DNA of 14,614 nt, taken from the NCBI GenBank assembly GCA_036258055.1, contig DATAEK010000422.1, forward strand, positions 1-14,614. The letters run 5' to 3'. This document shows, in pieces, positions 6,545 through 13,649 of the stretch. Each line of letters starts with the position of its first letter. The stretch's first letter is position 1. A program made the translations under genes and the position numbers. This stretch comes from DATAEK01 sp036258055. Lineage in GTDB: Bacteria > Acidobacteriota > Vicinamibacteria > Vicinamibacterales > 2-12-FULL-66-21. A model generated the notes under the pieces. That model did not search any database and was not told the origin of the DNA. It worked only from the letters and a program-made list of their open reading frames with translations.

Positions 6545-6693
6545 CGGCCGGTGACTGCAAGGTCAACCTGCCGGCGCTCGGAACCCGCACATTAGACGAG
6601 GGTTGCGTCGGGGCGGCCGCTGGCGCTGACCGCGGACCCGGCCGGAAGGTCTGGCTCCGGGAATACTTACGTCCGGCTGTTCCGCGACTGTGC

Positions 6694-6711
6694 CGCCCGA
6701 AGGGTCGGGCG
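6694..6711 (-). repeat. Hairpin after the first activator gene
   Basis: CGCCCGA / TCGGGCG with a 4-base loop, six bases past the stop codon of the activator at 6718-7860. The stem is strong but no T-run follows, so it may be a weak terminator or an mRNA 3' end rather than a standard intrinsic terminator. Confidence 0.55.
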
Positions 6712-6717
6712 CCGTGC

Positions 6718-7860
6718 CTAGGCGCGGAGGCCCGCTCCAGCGCGCCCCTCGGCGAGCTCCGGAAGTAGAGCCGATCGACGGGGGGTCTCGTCGGGTTGGC
6801 CGTTCCTGAACTCGCGATAATCAACCTTGCACTCGTGCGCAGCCAGGAAGTTGTGGAACCGTTGGTAGTCCTGCGGCTCCATGCCAAAGAGCGACAGCAG
6901 ACCGCGATAGCTTCCGCGCGTAGTGCGAAGGCCCCGCCGAACGAGCTCCCGTATGTCGTGGCGCGTGATGTCGCGTGACAGGAACAGCGGGTGTACGTGG
7001 ACCCAGAACGAGTAGCCGCCGTTGACGAGTGCGTCGTACAGATCGTCGGCGATTTGCCGGCGCCGTTCCCGCGTCTGGGTCAGCGGCTCGGCCCGAACGC
7101 TGCTGGGAAGATTCTCGACCTCAATCGTCGCGGAGTTCGACTGCCAGATGGCCTGTTCGAGCACGTTCTGGAGCTCGCGCACGTTGCCGGGCCAACGGTA
7201 TCGTTCCAGCACGTCGATTGCCGGGGGCGTAAAGGTCACCGGCCGCCGGCGCAGTCCGGCGAAATGCTCGACGAGAGGCCGCACGTCGGCGCGCCTTTCG
7301 CGGAGCGGCGGCACGTGGATATGGATGACGCGGAGCCGGTAGAGCAGGTCTTCGCGGAACTCGCCCGCCGAAACGCGCTCGGCCAGATTGCGATTCGTGG
7401 CCGCGATGACGCGAGCGTCCACGAGACGGTTCTGATCGCTCGCGCCGACGCGTTGCAGCTCACCCTGCTCGAGGAACCGCAACAGCAGCGCCTGCATGCG
7501 GAGGCTCATCTCACCGACTTCGTCGAGGAAGAGGGTGCCGCGATCAGCCATCTGGAGCTTTCCGACTTTGTCTCGATAGGCGCCGGTAAAGCTGCCTTTG
7601 ACGTGGCCGAACAACTCCGATTCGAGGAGTGTCTCGGTGAGTCCGGCACAGTTGACCGCGACGAACGGGCCGCGCGCCCGTGGCGAGTGCGCGTGGATTT
7701 CGCGGGCGACGATGTCCTTGCCGACACCGCTTTCGCCGGTGATGAGAACCTTGGCATCCCCAAGCGCCGCCCGTTGCGCAAGGCGCAGGACTTCTGCCAT
7801 TTGGGAGCTACCGAAGACGACGTGTGGTTGCGAAGCCGCAGCCTCGCGGGAGCCGGTCAT
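6718..7860 (-). CDS. Sigma-54 activator (AAA+) without sensor domain, unusual C-terminal domain
   Basis: An enhancer-binding protein of 380 aa that would remodel sigma-54 RNA polymerase using ATP. Counting from ATG 7860: Walker A GESGVGKD (42-49), the sigma-54 contact loop GSFTGA (89-94, a GAFTGA variant), Walker B TLFLDE (109-114), EFRED with the arginine region (167-171) and sensor II WPGNVREL (223-230). There is no receiver, GAF or PAS domain before the AAA+ core. The C-terminus (about 265-355) is not a Fis helix-turn-helix but a conserved block (RRRQIADDLYDALVNGG...FHNFLAAHECKVDYREF) shared with the second activator. Alternative starts are ATG 7869 and TTG 7893; the TTG has GAAGGG before it, but a -24/-12 element overlaps that spot. 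Confidence 0.93.
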   Translation of the reverse strand: MTGSREAAASQPHVVFGSSQMAEVLRLAQRAALGDAKVLITGESGVGKDIVAREIHAHSPRARGPFVAVNCAGLTETLLESELFGHVKGSFTGAYRDKVGKLQMADRGTLFLDEVGEMSLRMQALLLRFLEQGELQRVGASDQNRLVDARVIAATNRNLAERVSAGEFREDLLYRLRVIHIHVPPLRERRADVRPLVEHFAGLRRRPVTFTPPAIDVLERYRWPGNVRELQNVLEQAIWQSNSATIEVENLPSSVRAEPLTQTRERRRQIADDLYDALVNGGYSFWVHVHPLFLSRDITRHDIRELVRRGLRTTRGSYRGLLSLFGMEPQDYQRFHNFLAAHECKVDYREFRNGQPDETPRRSALLPELAEGRAGAGLRA

Positions 7861-7889
7861 TGAATGCATGGTGAGGCGATCAGAACGTA

Positions 7890-7904
7890 GCAATAGTTAT
7901 ACCC
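7890..7904 (-). promoter_or_regulatory. Candidate sigma-54 promoter of the first activator gene
   Basis: The minus strand reads GGGTATAACTATTGC followed by T: a perfect TTGCT at -12 and GG ten bases before GC, with GGTA instead of GGCA at -24. Predicted start near 7878, which would make ATG 7860 or 7869 the true start codon and imply autoregulation. Confidence 0.45.
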
Positions 7905-8035
7905 TTCGAGATGTATGACGCTCGCCTGGAGCTGTGCTCTGTAACTCGCTAGGGCCACAGTTCTTGCGGCGCAACCTCCTCTCGACTGGCATTATCGGGG
8001 CGCGTCTGATGGGAATGGAAGTTCGAATCTTAGCA

Positions 8036-8165
8036 GACTTTTCGTTTCTTATTCCAGGTTTCTTGCGTAAAAGTCAACCTGACCCTCGACATCTTAAGAA
8101 TCCGCGTCTTGACGCAGGAAGTCTGGTCCTCAAGTAGAAAAAGTCCAATGGTCCGGGCGACTTTT
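8036..8165. repeat. Four copies of AAAAGTC in two inverted pairs
   Basis: GACTTTT at 8036-8042 pairs with AAAAGTC at 8069-8075 (26-base gap); AAAAGTC at 8139-8145 pairs with GACTTTT at 8159-8165 (13-base gap). A near-direct repeat, TTCCAGGTnTCTT (8052-8064 and 8164-8176), accompanies them, and the palindrome GCGTC-TT-GACGC sits between the pairs at 8104-8115. The cluster is about 130-260 bp upstream of the first activator's -24/-12 element, the distance typical of sigma-54 enhancer sites. The whole gap 7894-8227 shows no convincing gene. Confidence 0.65.
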
Positions 8166-8199
8166 CCAGGTCTCTTTCTGAATTGCTCAGTGTTTTTCG

Positions 8200-8214
8200 T
8201 GGCACCGTTCTTGG
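8200..8214 (+). promoter_or_regulatory. Sigma-54-like element before the small-protein pair
   Basis: TGGCACCGTTCTTGG: a perfect TGGCAC at -24 and correct spacing, but TTGG instead of TTGC at -12. The predicted start, about 8226, falls almost on the ATG at 8228, so either the message is nearly leaderless or the match is accidental. Confidence 0.3.
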
Positions 8215-8227
8215 TCTTAGGGCGGCC

Positions 8228-8416
8228 ATGACTGAACGCGGAAAGCACCGGCTCTCGCTCGTGCTGGCGCTCGTTGGCGCGCTGGTTATCCTGGCCCACG
8301 TTTCGGATCAGTTTCGGATCGCCCGGCTGAGCGGAAACCTTCCCGCGTTCGAGAAGTCGAGCCCAAGCATCCAGGACTGGCCGCGTCATCATCCGCCTTC
8401 CGGTCCGCTCGGATGA
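8228..8416 (+). CDS. Small single-helix membrane protein, unknown function
   Basis: A 62-aa product with a basic start (MTERGKHR), one predicted transmembrane helix (about residues 9-24, LSLVLALVGALVILAH) and a short polar tail (DQFRIARLSGNLPAFEKSS...). I do not recognise a family. ATG 8228 has AGGG 5 bases upstream; the frame is also open from a TTG at 8183. The stop overlaps the next gene's start as ATGA (8413-8416), which is the main support that both are real and co-translated. Confidence 0.55.
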   Translation: MTERGKHRLSLVLALVGALVILAHVSDQFRIARLSGNLPAFEKSSPSIQDWPRHHPPSGPLG

Positions 8417-8631
8417 GTTCCACTCCTGGCTCTCCGTTCCCGTGTCCATTCTGCCAGTCGCGGCACGTGTCGCTCCTCGGTGGCGGACGTCAGTTCCTTC
8501 ACTACAAGTGCACCGAGTGCGCGGAAATCTGGACCGCCCAGCGACCCGCACCATCCCCAGTGGGCCGTGGAGACGACGAGTTTTCTGGTAAGCGGCGGCC
8601 TCGGGGGCCCGGAAAAGCCTCGCTCCACTGA
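8413..8631 (+). CDS. Small zinc-ribbon protein
   Basis: A 72-aa protein with two CxxC knuckles: CPFC (Cys11, Cys14) and CTEC (Cys33, Cys36), 18 residues apart, with aromatic and basic residues between and IWTA after the second. This is a typical zinc-ribbon arrangement. The tail (residues 45-72) is basic and low in complexity. The function cannot be read from sequence; such ribbons bind nucleic acids or proteins. It overlaps the preceding membrane-protein gene by 4 bp, so the two probably act together. The pair lies between the two sigma-54 activators, in the same direction as the second. Confidence 0.65.
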   Translation: MSSTPGSPFPCPFCQSRHVSLLGGGRQFLHYKCTECAEIWTAQRPAPSPVGRGDDEFSGKRRPRGPGKASLH

Positions 8632-8673
8632 AGGTTCTGGCTGCTGCTCGCTCTGAGTGTGCCGTTTGAAGAC

Positions 8674-8692
8674 GGAGCAGTACATCTGCTCC
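8674..8692. repeat. Perfect inverted repeat upstream of the second activator
   Basis: GGAGCAG-TACAT-CTGCTCC, a 7-bp stem with a 5-base spacer. It lies about 155 bp before the -24/-12 element at 8847 and 43 bp after the zinc-ribbon gene. Without a T-run it is more likely a protein-binding site (enhancer) than a terminator. Confidence 0.55.
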
Positions 8693-8747
8693 ATTCTGAG
8701 AATCACCACCTAAAGACTACGGGAATAGCCACTTACGGCTGATGACA

Positions 8748-8760
8748 ACAGTCGTACTGT
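8748..8760. repeat. Short inverted repeat upstream of the second activator
   Basis: ACAGT-CGT-ACTGT, about 87 bp before the -24/-12 element at 8847. Possible operator; short enough that chance cannot be excluded. Confidence 0.35.
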
Positions 8761-8846
8761 CTCCTTGTGGAACACCAGGCTCAGCTTACAAGTCTGGTAG
8801 ATCCTGCAAATCACTCCAGGAGTAGAACTTACTTCGGTTGCCGAGC

Positions 8847-8861
8847 TGGCTTTGGCCTTGC
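8847..8861 (+). promoter_or_regulatory. Sigma-54 promoter of the activator/exopolysaccharide operon
   Basis: TGGCTTTGGCCTTGC: TGGC at -24, TTGC at -12, ten bases between GG and GC. Predicted start near 8873, giving a leader of about 38 bases with GGAG 8 bases before ATG 8911. It also argues against the longer open frame that begins at 8767. Confidence 0.65.
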
Positions 8862-8910
8862 CCTACAGGGTGGTGCGGCATGGGCCCCCGGGCCGCATGG
8901 AGCCACGGCA

Positions 8911-10110
8911 ATGCTGAATGTCACGGAGCGCACGCAAACTGACGAACTTCCGGGCGGTGAGCCGGTCATCATCGCGGCCAGTCCCGCCATGCTCGAAGTC
9001 TTGGCAATCGCCCGCCGTGCCGCAATGGGTGAATCCAAGGTTCTCATCACCGGCGAAAGCGGCGTTGGCAAGGACCTGATCGCGCGCACTGTTCACGTGC
9101 ACTCGACGAGGGTCTCCGGTCCGTTCATCGCCGTGAACTGTGCGGGTCTTACGGAGACGCTTCTCGAGTCGGAGCTCTTCGGCCACGTCAAAGGCAGCTT
9201 CACCGGCGCCTATCGCGACAAGCCGGGCAAACTGCAGCTCGCACACCGCGGCACGCTATTCCTCGACGAGGTCGGGGAAATGAGCCTCCGGATGCAGGCG
9301 CTCCTGCTGCGATTCCTTGAAACGGGCGAGATTCAGTCGGTCGGCGCGCACCAGGCGGCGACAGTCGCCAACGTGCGCGTGATCGCGGCGACGAACCGCA
9401 ATTTAGCCGAGCGGGTATCGGCGGGCGAATTCCGTGAAGACCTGCTCTACCGGCTTCGCGTCATCCATATCCACGTGCCGCCACTCCGTGAGCGACGCGA
9501 GGACGTTCCGGTGCTCATCGACCATCTGCTGAAGCGCTCACGCCAGAACCTGCGGATCTCTGAGGAAGCTATGCAGGTGCTGCAACGCTATCGCTGGCCG
9601 GGCAACGTGCGCGAGCTCCAGAACGTCGTCGAACAGGCGATGTGGTTCGCGGAGCGCGAGATGATCGACGTGGGTCACCTGCCGCGCAGCGTGCGTGCCG
9701 CCGGCGAGAGCCTGCTGCCAACGCGCGAACGGCGGCGTCAGGTTGCCGACGACCTCTACGACGCGCTCGTCTCGGGAGGCTACAACTTCTGGGAGCACAT
9801 CCACCCGGTCTTTCTCGCGCGTGACATCACCCGACACGACGTCCGTGAGCTCGTCGTGCGCGGACTGCGGACGACGCACGGGAACTACCGCGCTTTGCTG
9901 CGCCTCTTCGGCATCGCGCCGCAGGACTACAAGCGGTTCCACAACTTCCTGATGACGCATGGTTGCAAGGTGGACTACCGGGCGTTCCGGCAGGGTTCCC
10001 CCGAACCTGCCCGAGCGCCGCGCCTCCTCCTGCCGCCGTTGCGGGCTGTGGCGCCGCCGGCGGAAGGCGAGCAGCCGTCATCGGACGAAGCCGTCGACAC
10101 GTCGCGCTGA
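8911..10110 (+). CDS. Sigma-54 activator (AAA+), paralogue heading the polysaccharide operon
   Basis: A 399-aa enhancer-binding protein, closely similar to the activator at 6718-7860 over its full length. Motifs: Walker A GESGVGKD (48-55), GSFTGA loop (95-100), Walker B GTLFLDE (114-120), EFRED (173-177), sensor II WPGNVREL (229-236). It lacks an N-terminal regulatory domain: only about 20 residues precede the core, so activity may be set by expression or a partner protein. Residues about 272-361 form the same non-Fis C-terminal domain as its paralogue (LYDALVSGGYNFWEHIHPVF...RHDVREL...FHNFLMTHGCKVDYRAF), followed by a Pro/Ala-rich tail. ATG 8911 was chosen for GGAG at 8 bases and the promoter position. 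The glycosyltransferase gene starts 13 bp after the stop. Confidence 0.94.
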   Translation: MLNVTERTQTDELPGGEPVIIAASPAMLEVLAIARRAAMGESKVLITGESGVGKDLIARTVHVHSTRVSGPFIAVNCAGLTETLLESELFGHVKGSFTGAYRDKPGKLQLAHRGTLFLDEVGEMSLRMQALLLRFLETGEIQSVGAHQAATVANVRVIAATNRNLAERVSAGEFREDLLYRLRVIHIHVPPLRERREDVPVLIDHLLKRSRQNLRISEEAMQVLQRYRWPGNVRELQNVVEQAMWFAEREMIDVGHLPRSVRAAGESLLPTRERRRQVADDLYDALVSGGYNFWEHIHPVFLARDITRHDVRELVVRGLRTTHGNYRALLRLFGIAPQDYKRFHNFLMTHGCKVDYRAFRQGSPEPARAPRLLLPPLRAVAPPAEGEQPSSDEAVDTSR

Positions 10111-10123
10111 CAGAGGGCGTGAC

Positions 10124-11731
10124 ATGGCGACGCTTCCCTACTTCGTGTTCAGCCCGAATACTGTCATCAGTCTGATCGGGCTGCTCCGCGGCGCCGACCC
10201 GACCGTCCCGACGCCGCGCGACGACTGGCGGACGGCAACGGTGGACGTGATCATCCCGGCGCTCAACGAGGAGCGCACCATCGCCGCGTGCCTGGCCTCT
10301 GTTGCGCGGCAGACCATGCGGCCGCGACGGGTCATGCTCGTCGACGATGGCAGTCGCGACCGGACGATCGAGATTGCGGAGTCGTTCGCGCGTCAGGAGG
10401 GATTGAACCTGACGGTGATCAGACGCGCGAAGCCGATCGGTAAGACGCCAACGATCAAGCGGCAGGCGCTCGAGCTCGATTCGGACGTCGAGTTCATCCT
10501 CGACGGCGACACGATCCTCGAGTCGGACGCCTACATCGCCCGCACGGTCGAGGAACTGTACAAAGCGATCGGCATAGCCAGCGCGTGCGGCACGATCATG
10601 CCGCTGAGGCTGCGCGACCGGGCAAGATTCGACGCACAGCCCGCACTCGAGCGCTTCACCGCGAAGCACCCGGAAGCACGGCTGATGACGCACAAGCCGT
10701 TGCTGCGGCGCGCCGCGAACGCCGTCACGAACCTCTATCGGGAGGTGCTGTACCTCTTCCTGCAGCGCTTCGTGTATCTCGGGCAGATGGTGGCCTTCGG
10801 ATCGATCACCAATCCGGTCGGCTGCGCTGTCGCGTATCGACGCCGCTATGTCAAGGATCTCTTCGAGAAGTACACGCCGATCTTCGGCGACGATCTCACG
10901 AACTCCGAGGACATCTTCATCGGGTTCGCGCTGCTGAACGAGGGCTACCGCAACATCCAGCTGACCGACGTCTACGCCCGGACGGTCGAGCCTGAGGTGC
11001 AGCGCCTTCCCCGCCAGTTGTATCTCTGGTCGTCGTCGTTCCTGCAGTGCTGTTACTACTTCGACGATCTGGTGCGGTCGGCACCTCGCGGTGTGATGGC
11101 CAAGCTCCGAGGGCCATCGAAGCCCCCTTCATCGTCAGACGGCGGCGCAAAGGCTCACACGGAGCCGTTGAGCCCGCCGGAACCGGCGCCGCTCGCGCAC
11201 GCCGGCGCTCTGCGCGTGAGCGAACTGGCGCTTGCCGGCGTCGGAGATGCCGGCAGCCTCGTAACCGGCCTCCGCCCCGCCAGCGAACGGCCCTCGTCGC
11301 ATGTGGCGCGCCGCATTGCGGTCACGACGGCCGGCTCCGAACCAGCGACGATCGAGAAGGGAGGCATCGAGCGACGACGCATCGCCGAACCCTATCGTCA
11401 GCCGTTCGGGGTGGACTACACGCGTCGCTTCGGTCGCCCGATCGGATGGGTGTTGTTGATGAGCGCGTTCGAGAAGATCGCGTTTCCAGCGACGCTGCTG
11501 ATCATGCTGGTGCTGCGGGCCTGGGAACCGCTCGTCATCACGCTCATCGCGGAGACGGTCGTGTCCGTTTTCGCGCTCGTGCTGGTCACACGCGGGCAGC
11601 GGCTCGAGTACCTGGTCAAGGGTCTCGCGATCGCGCCGCTTCGCTACGCCCTGCTCATTTTCGATGGGGTGACGATCAGCCGCTTTGCACGCGACCTCTG
11701 GATCACCGGCAATCGACGTTGGAGAAAATGA
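10124..11731 (+). CDS. Processive family-2 glycosyltransferase (polysaccharide synthase)
   Basis: A 535-aa membrane glycosyltransferase of the GT2 type, similar in plan to poly-N-acetylglucosamine and hyaluronan synthases. Seen in order: VDVIIPALNEE (40-50), LVDDGS with the first nucleotide-sugar Asp pair (72-77), DGDT, the DxD motif (127-130), and NSEDI with the catalytic-type Glu/Asp (260-264). PRQLYLW (296-302) stands where the processive QxxRW motif is expected, with Leu for Arg. A hydrophobic pair of helices follows (438-463, 468-489). An unusual low-complexity insert rich in Pro, Ser and Ala (about 328-425) separates the catalytic part from these helices. The sugar made cannot be told. 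GAGGG lies 6 bases before the ATG, and the stop overlaps the exporter gene. Confidence 0.88.
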   Translation: MATLPYFVFSPNTVISLIGLLRGADPTVPTPRDDWRTATVDVIIPALNEERTIAACLASVARQTMRPRRVMLVDDGSRDRTIEIAESFARQEGLNLTVIRRAKPIGKTPTIKRQALELDSDVEFILDGDTILESDAYIARTVEELYKAIGIASACGTIMPLRLRDRARFDAQPALERFTAKHPEARLMTHKPLLRRAANAVTNLYREVLYLFLQRFVYLGQMVAFGSITNPVGCAVAYRRRYVKDLFEKYTPIFGDDLTNSEDIFIGFALLNEGYRNIQLTDVYARTVEPEVQRLPRQLYLWSSSFLQCCYYFDDLVRSAPRGVMAKLRGPSKPPSSSDGGAKAHTEPLSPPEPAPLAHAGALRVSELALAGVGDAGSLVTGLRPASERPSSHVARRIAVTTAGSEPATIEKGGIERRRIAEPYRQPFGVDYTRRFGRPIGWVLLMSAFEKIAFPATLLIMLVLRAWEPLVITLIAETVVSVFALVLVTRGQRLEYLVKGLAIAPLRYALLIFDGVTISRFARDLWITGNRRWRK

Positions 11732-13539
11732 CCGTGAAACGACACTCGATCGTCGCGACGATCGCGATGGTGATGCTCGGCGCCAACATCGCCGCGGCTC
11801 AAATTCCCGAGGAAGGCTTGAAGGCCGAAGGCGAGCACCGCTGGCGCGATGCCCTCGCAGTGTACGAACCGACTGTTCGTGATCACCCCGAACGCGCCGA
11901 CCTGTGGATTCGAATCTCGGACATCCGCGCCGCGATTGGCGACACACCCGGGAGTCTCGCCGCGCTGTACTCAGCCGTGAGAGCCGCCGGCAGCGATGCC
12001 GATCTCTTCGCGCGGCTGTCGCGCGCCTACGCCGCCGCCAATCAGCCGAAAGCGGCCCTGGCCGCCATTCAGGGCGCGTTGGCGTTGAGACCCGAGGATC
12101 CGCGACTGCTGAAGGCACAGGCGGAACTTGCCACGTGGGCCGGGGACATGCCGCTCGCCCGCCAGTCCTATCGCTCGCTCATTGCCCAGTCCCAAAGTGA
12201 CGCGACGACCTGGCTGGCGCTGGCGCGTGTGGAGGTCTGGTCGGGACGGACAGACGCGGCGGTCCACGCATACAAAAAGTACGCATCGCAGGAGCCGGAC
12301 GATCTCGTCGCGTGGCTGGAGTGGGCGCGTGCGGAATCGTGGCGAGGTAACGACGCGGGCGCCGTCCATCTGCTCGATCGCGTGGAGGCGCAGTTCGGCG
12401 ACACGCCGGCTTACCGGCAGGAACGTGCACGCGTCTTGACGCGCGCGGGACGTCCACGACAAGCCCATGCACTGCTCGAGCCGCTGCTCTCGAACGCGCC
12501 CGACGACTACGATCTGAACCTCTTGCAGGCGCTTTCGTTCGTCCAGTCCGGGCAGCCGCACGCGGCGTATCAGACCTCGGCCCTCGTTCAGCGGCTCGGG
12601 CCTGAACGCGCGGAAACCGCGGGGCTCGAGCGGAAGCTTCGCGTTGCATTCGGATCGCTCGTGCAGCCTACCGCCGCCGTCTACGCCGACTCCGATGGAC
12701 TTCGTCACTCGCGGCTGCCTGTGGTGACGTCTGTCGCGATGGGATCGCTCATCAGGATTGACGCGGGCTACGAGCGCGAGGATCTTCGGGCTCGCGCAGC
12801 CAGCGGCCTCGAACAGGCAGATGGTCAAACGACGTCGTCGGTCGATCGCGGATGGGGGGGCGCGCAGATCACGCTTCCACCCGTGGTGTTCTCGGCGCAC
12901 GGAGGCCGGCAGCAGAGCGCCGTGCGCGATGAGTGGATCTACGATGGCGCGGCGACGCTTCGGGTCGGAGACGCCGCGCGGTTGACATACGGTCATGAGC
13001 ACGGGTTGCTGACAATCTCCCCGCGGGCAATCTCGCTCGGCCTCATCCGCGACCTCGACCGCATGCAGCTCACTCTGATGCCCAGCCTGCGGGTGGGAAT
13101 CGACACGGAAGGATCGCTCGAGTGGCTCTCGGACGACAATCGTCGATGGTCTCTACGCGTGGCGCCGCGTGTCGCGGTCGTCCGCAATCAGCGTCTGAAC
13201 GTCGACGTCGGCGGATCGGCGTATCTGTTCCGGGTCGATCGCGATCTCGACCATGGGTACTACGATCCGCGGCGCTACGAAGCGTACGCATTCACGCTGT
13301 TGCCCTACTTCAAAATCAGCGAGAACAGTGGCCTCAGCGTGTTCGTCGAAGCCGGCGTGCAGAAAGACGAGACGGCGAGCCACTTCGAACCGGGCGGGAG
13401 CGCCTCGGCCGAGCTCACCGTTGGGATCTATCGGGCGTGGGTGTTTGCACTTGCCGCGAGCGGTACAAACAATAACCGACTGGACTCAGGGGCGTTCCGC
13501 GGATTCGGGGCGAGCGCGAAGCTGGTGAGGCGCTTCTAA
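11728..13539 (+). CDS. TPR plus outer-membrane beta-barrel polysaccharide exporter
   Basis: A 603-aa protein with a signal peptide (about 1-24, cleavage near ANIAAA-Q). A periplasmic superhelix of tetratricopeptide-like repeats follows (about 30-310; helices such as WIRISDIRAAIGDTPGSLAA, AAIQGALALRPEDPRLLKAQ and WLALARVEVWSGRTDAAVHA). The C-terminal part of roughly 290 residues has alternating amphipathic strands and ends in Phe (KLVRRF), as outer-membrane barrels do. This is the layout of PgaA, PelB and BcsC, which carry a nascent exopolysaccharide across the outer membrane. ATG 11728 overlaps the glycosyltransferase stop (ATGA) and has GGAG 3 bases before it. No deacetylase or co-polymerase gene accompanies the pair. 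Confidence 0.85.
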   Translation: MTVKRHSIVATIAMVMLGANIAAAQIPEEGLKAEGEHRWRDALAVYEPTVRDHPERADLWIRISDIRAAIGDTPGSLAALYSAVRAAGSDADLFARLSRAYAAANQPKAALAAIQGALALRPEDPRLLKAQAELATWAGDMPLARQSYRSLIAQSQSDATTWLALARVEVWSGRTDAAVHAYKKYASQEPDDLVAWLEWARAESWRGNDAGAVHLLDRVEAQFGDTPAYRQERARVLTRAGRPRQAHALLEPLLSNAPDDYDLNLLQALSFVQSGQPHAAYQTSALVQRLGPERAETAGLERKLRVAFGSLVQPTAAVYADSDGLRHSRLPVVTSVAMGSLIRIDAGYEREDLRARAASGLEQADGQTTSSVDRGWGGAQITLPPVVFSAHGGRQQSAVRDEWIYDGAATLRVGDAARLTYGHEHGLLTISPRAISLGLIRDLDRMQLTLMPSLRVGIDTEGSLEWLSDDNRRWSLRVAPRVAVVRNQRLNVDVGGSAYLFRVDRDLDHGYYDPRRYEAYAFTLLPYFKISENSGLSVFVEAGVQKDETASHFEPGGSASAELTVGIYRAWVFALAASGTNNNRLDSGAFRGFGASAKLVRRF

Positions 13540-13562
13540 AACGGAGCACTCGAACCCCACAC

Positions 13563-13585
13563 GGCGCGCTCGATTGTCGCGCGCC
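13563..13585 (+). terminator. Possible transcription end hairpin of the polysaccharide operon
   Basis: GGCGCGC / GCGCGCC with a 9-base loop, 24 bases after the exporter stop codon. The stem is strong; there is no T-run, so termination here would be atypical. Confidence 0.4.
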
Positions 13586-13649
13586 GACGGTTCGCCGAAC
13601 ACCAAGTGTCAGCTCTCAGTCCGCACAGGACCCAAAGGCAGATTGCGCG

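Noticed and set aside
7934..8137. 67-codon frame in the activator upstream region
   Set aside because: No ribosome site, no family-like features, and it runs through the AAAAGTC repeat cluster, which is better explained as regulatory DNA.
8767..8910. Upstream extension of the second activator from 8767
   Set aside because: The extra 48 residues have no match in the paralogue, and a -24/-12 element and a good Shine-Dalgarno support ATG 8911.
11047..11727. Upstream extension of the exporter frame into the glycosyltransferase gene
   Set aside because: The true start is shown by a signal peptide from ATG 11728 with GGAG and ATGA overlap; the earlier part is a shadow frame.
11135..13002. Two long minus-strand frames opposite the glycosyltransferase and exporter
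   Set aside because: Arg-rich low-complexity products with no motifs, antisense to well-supported genes.
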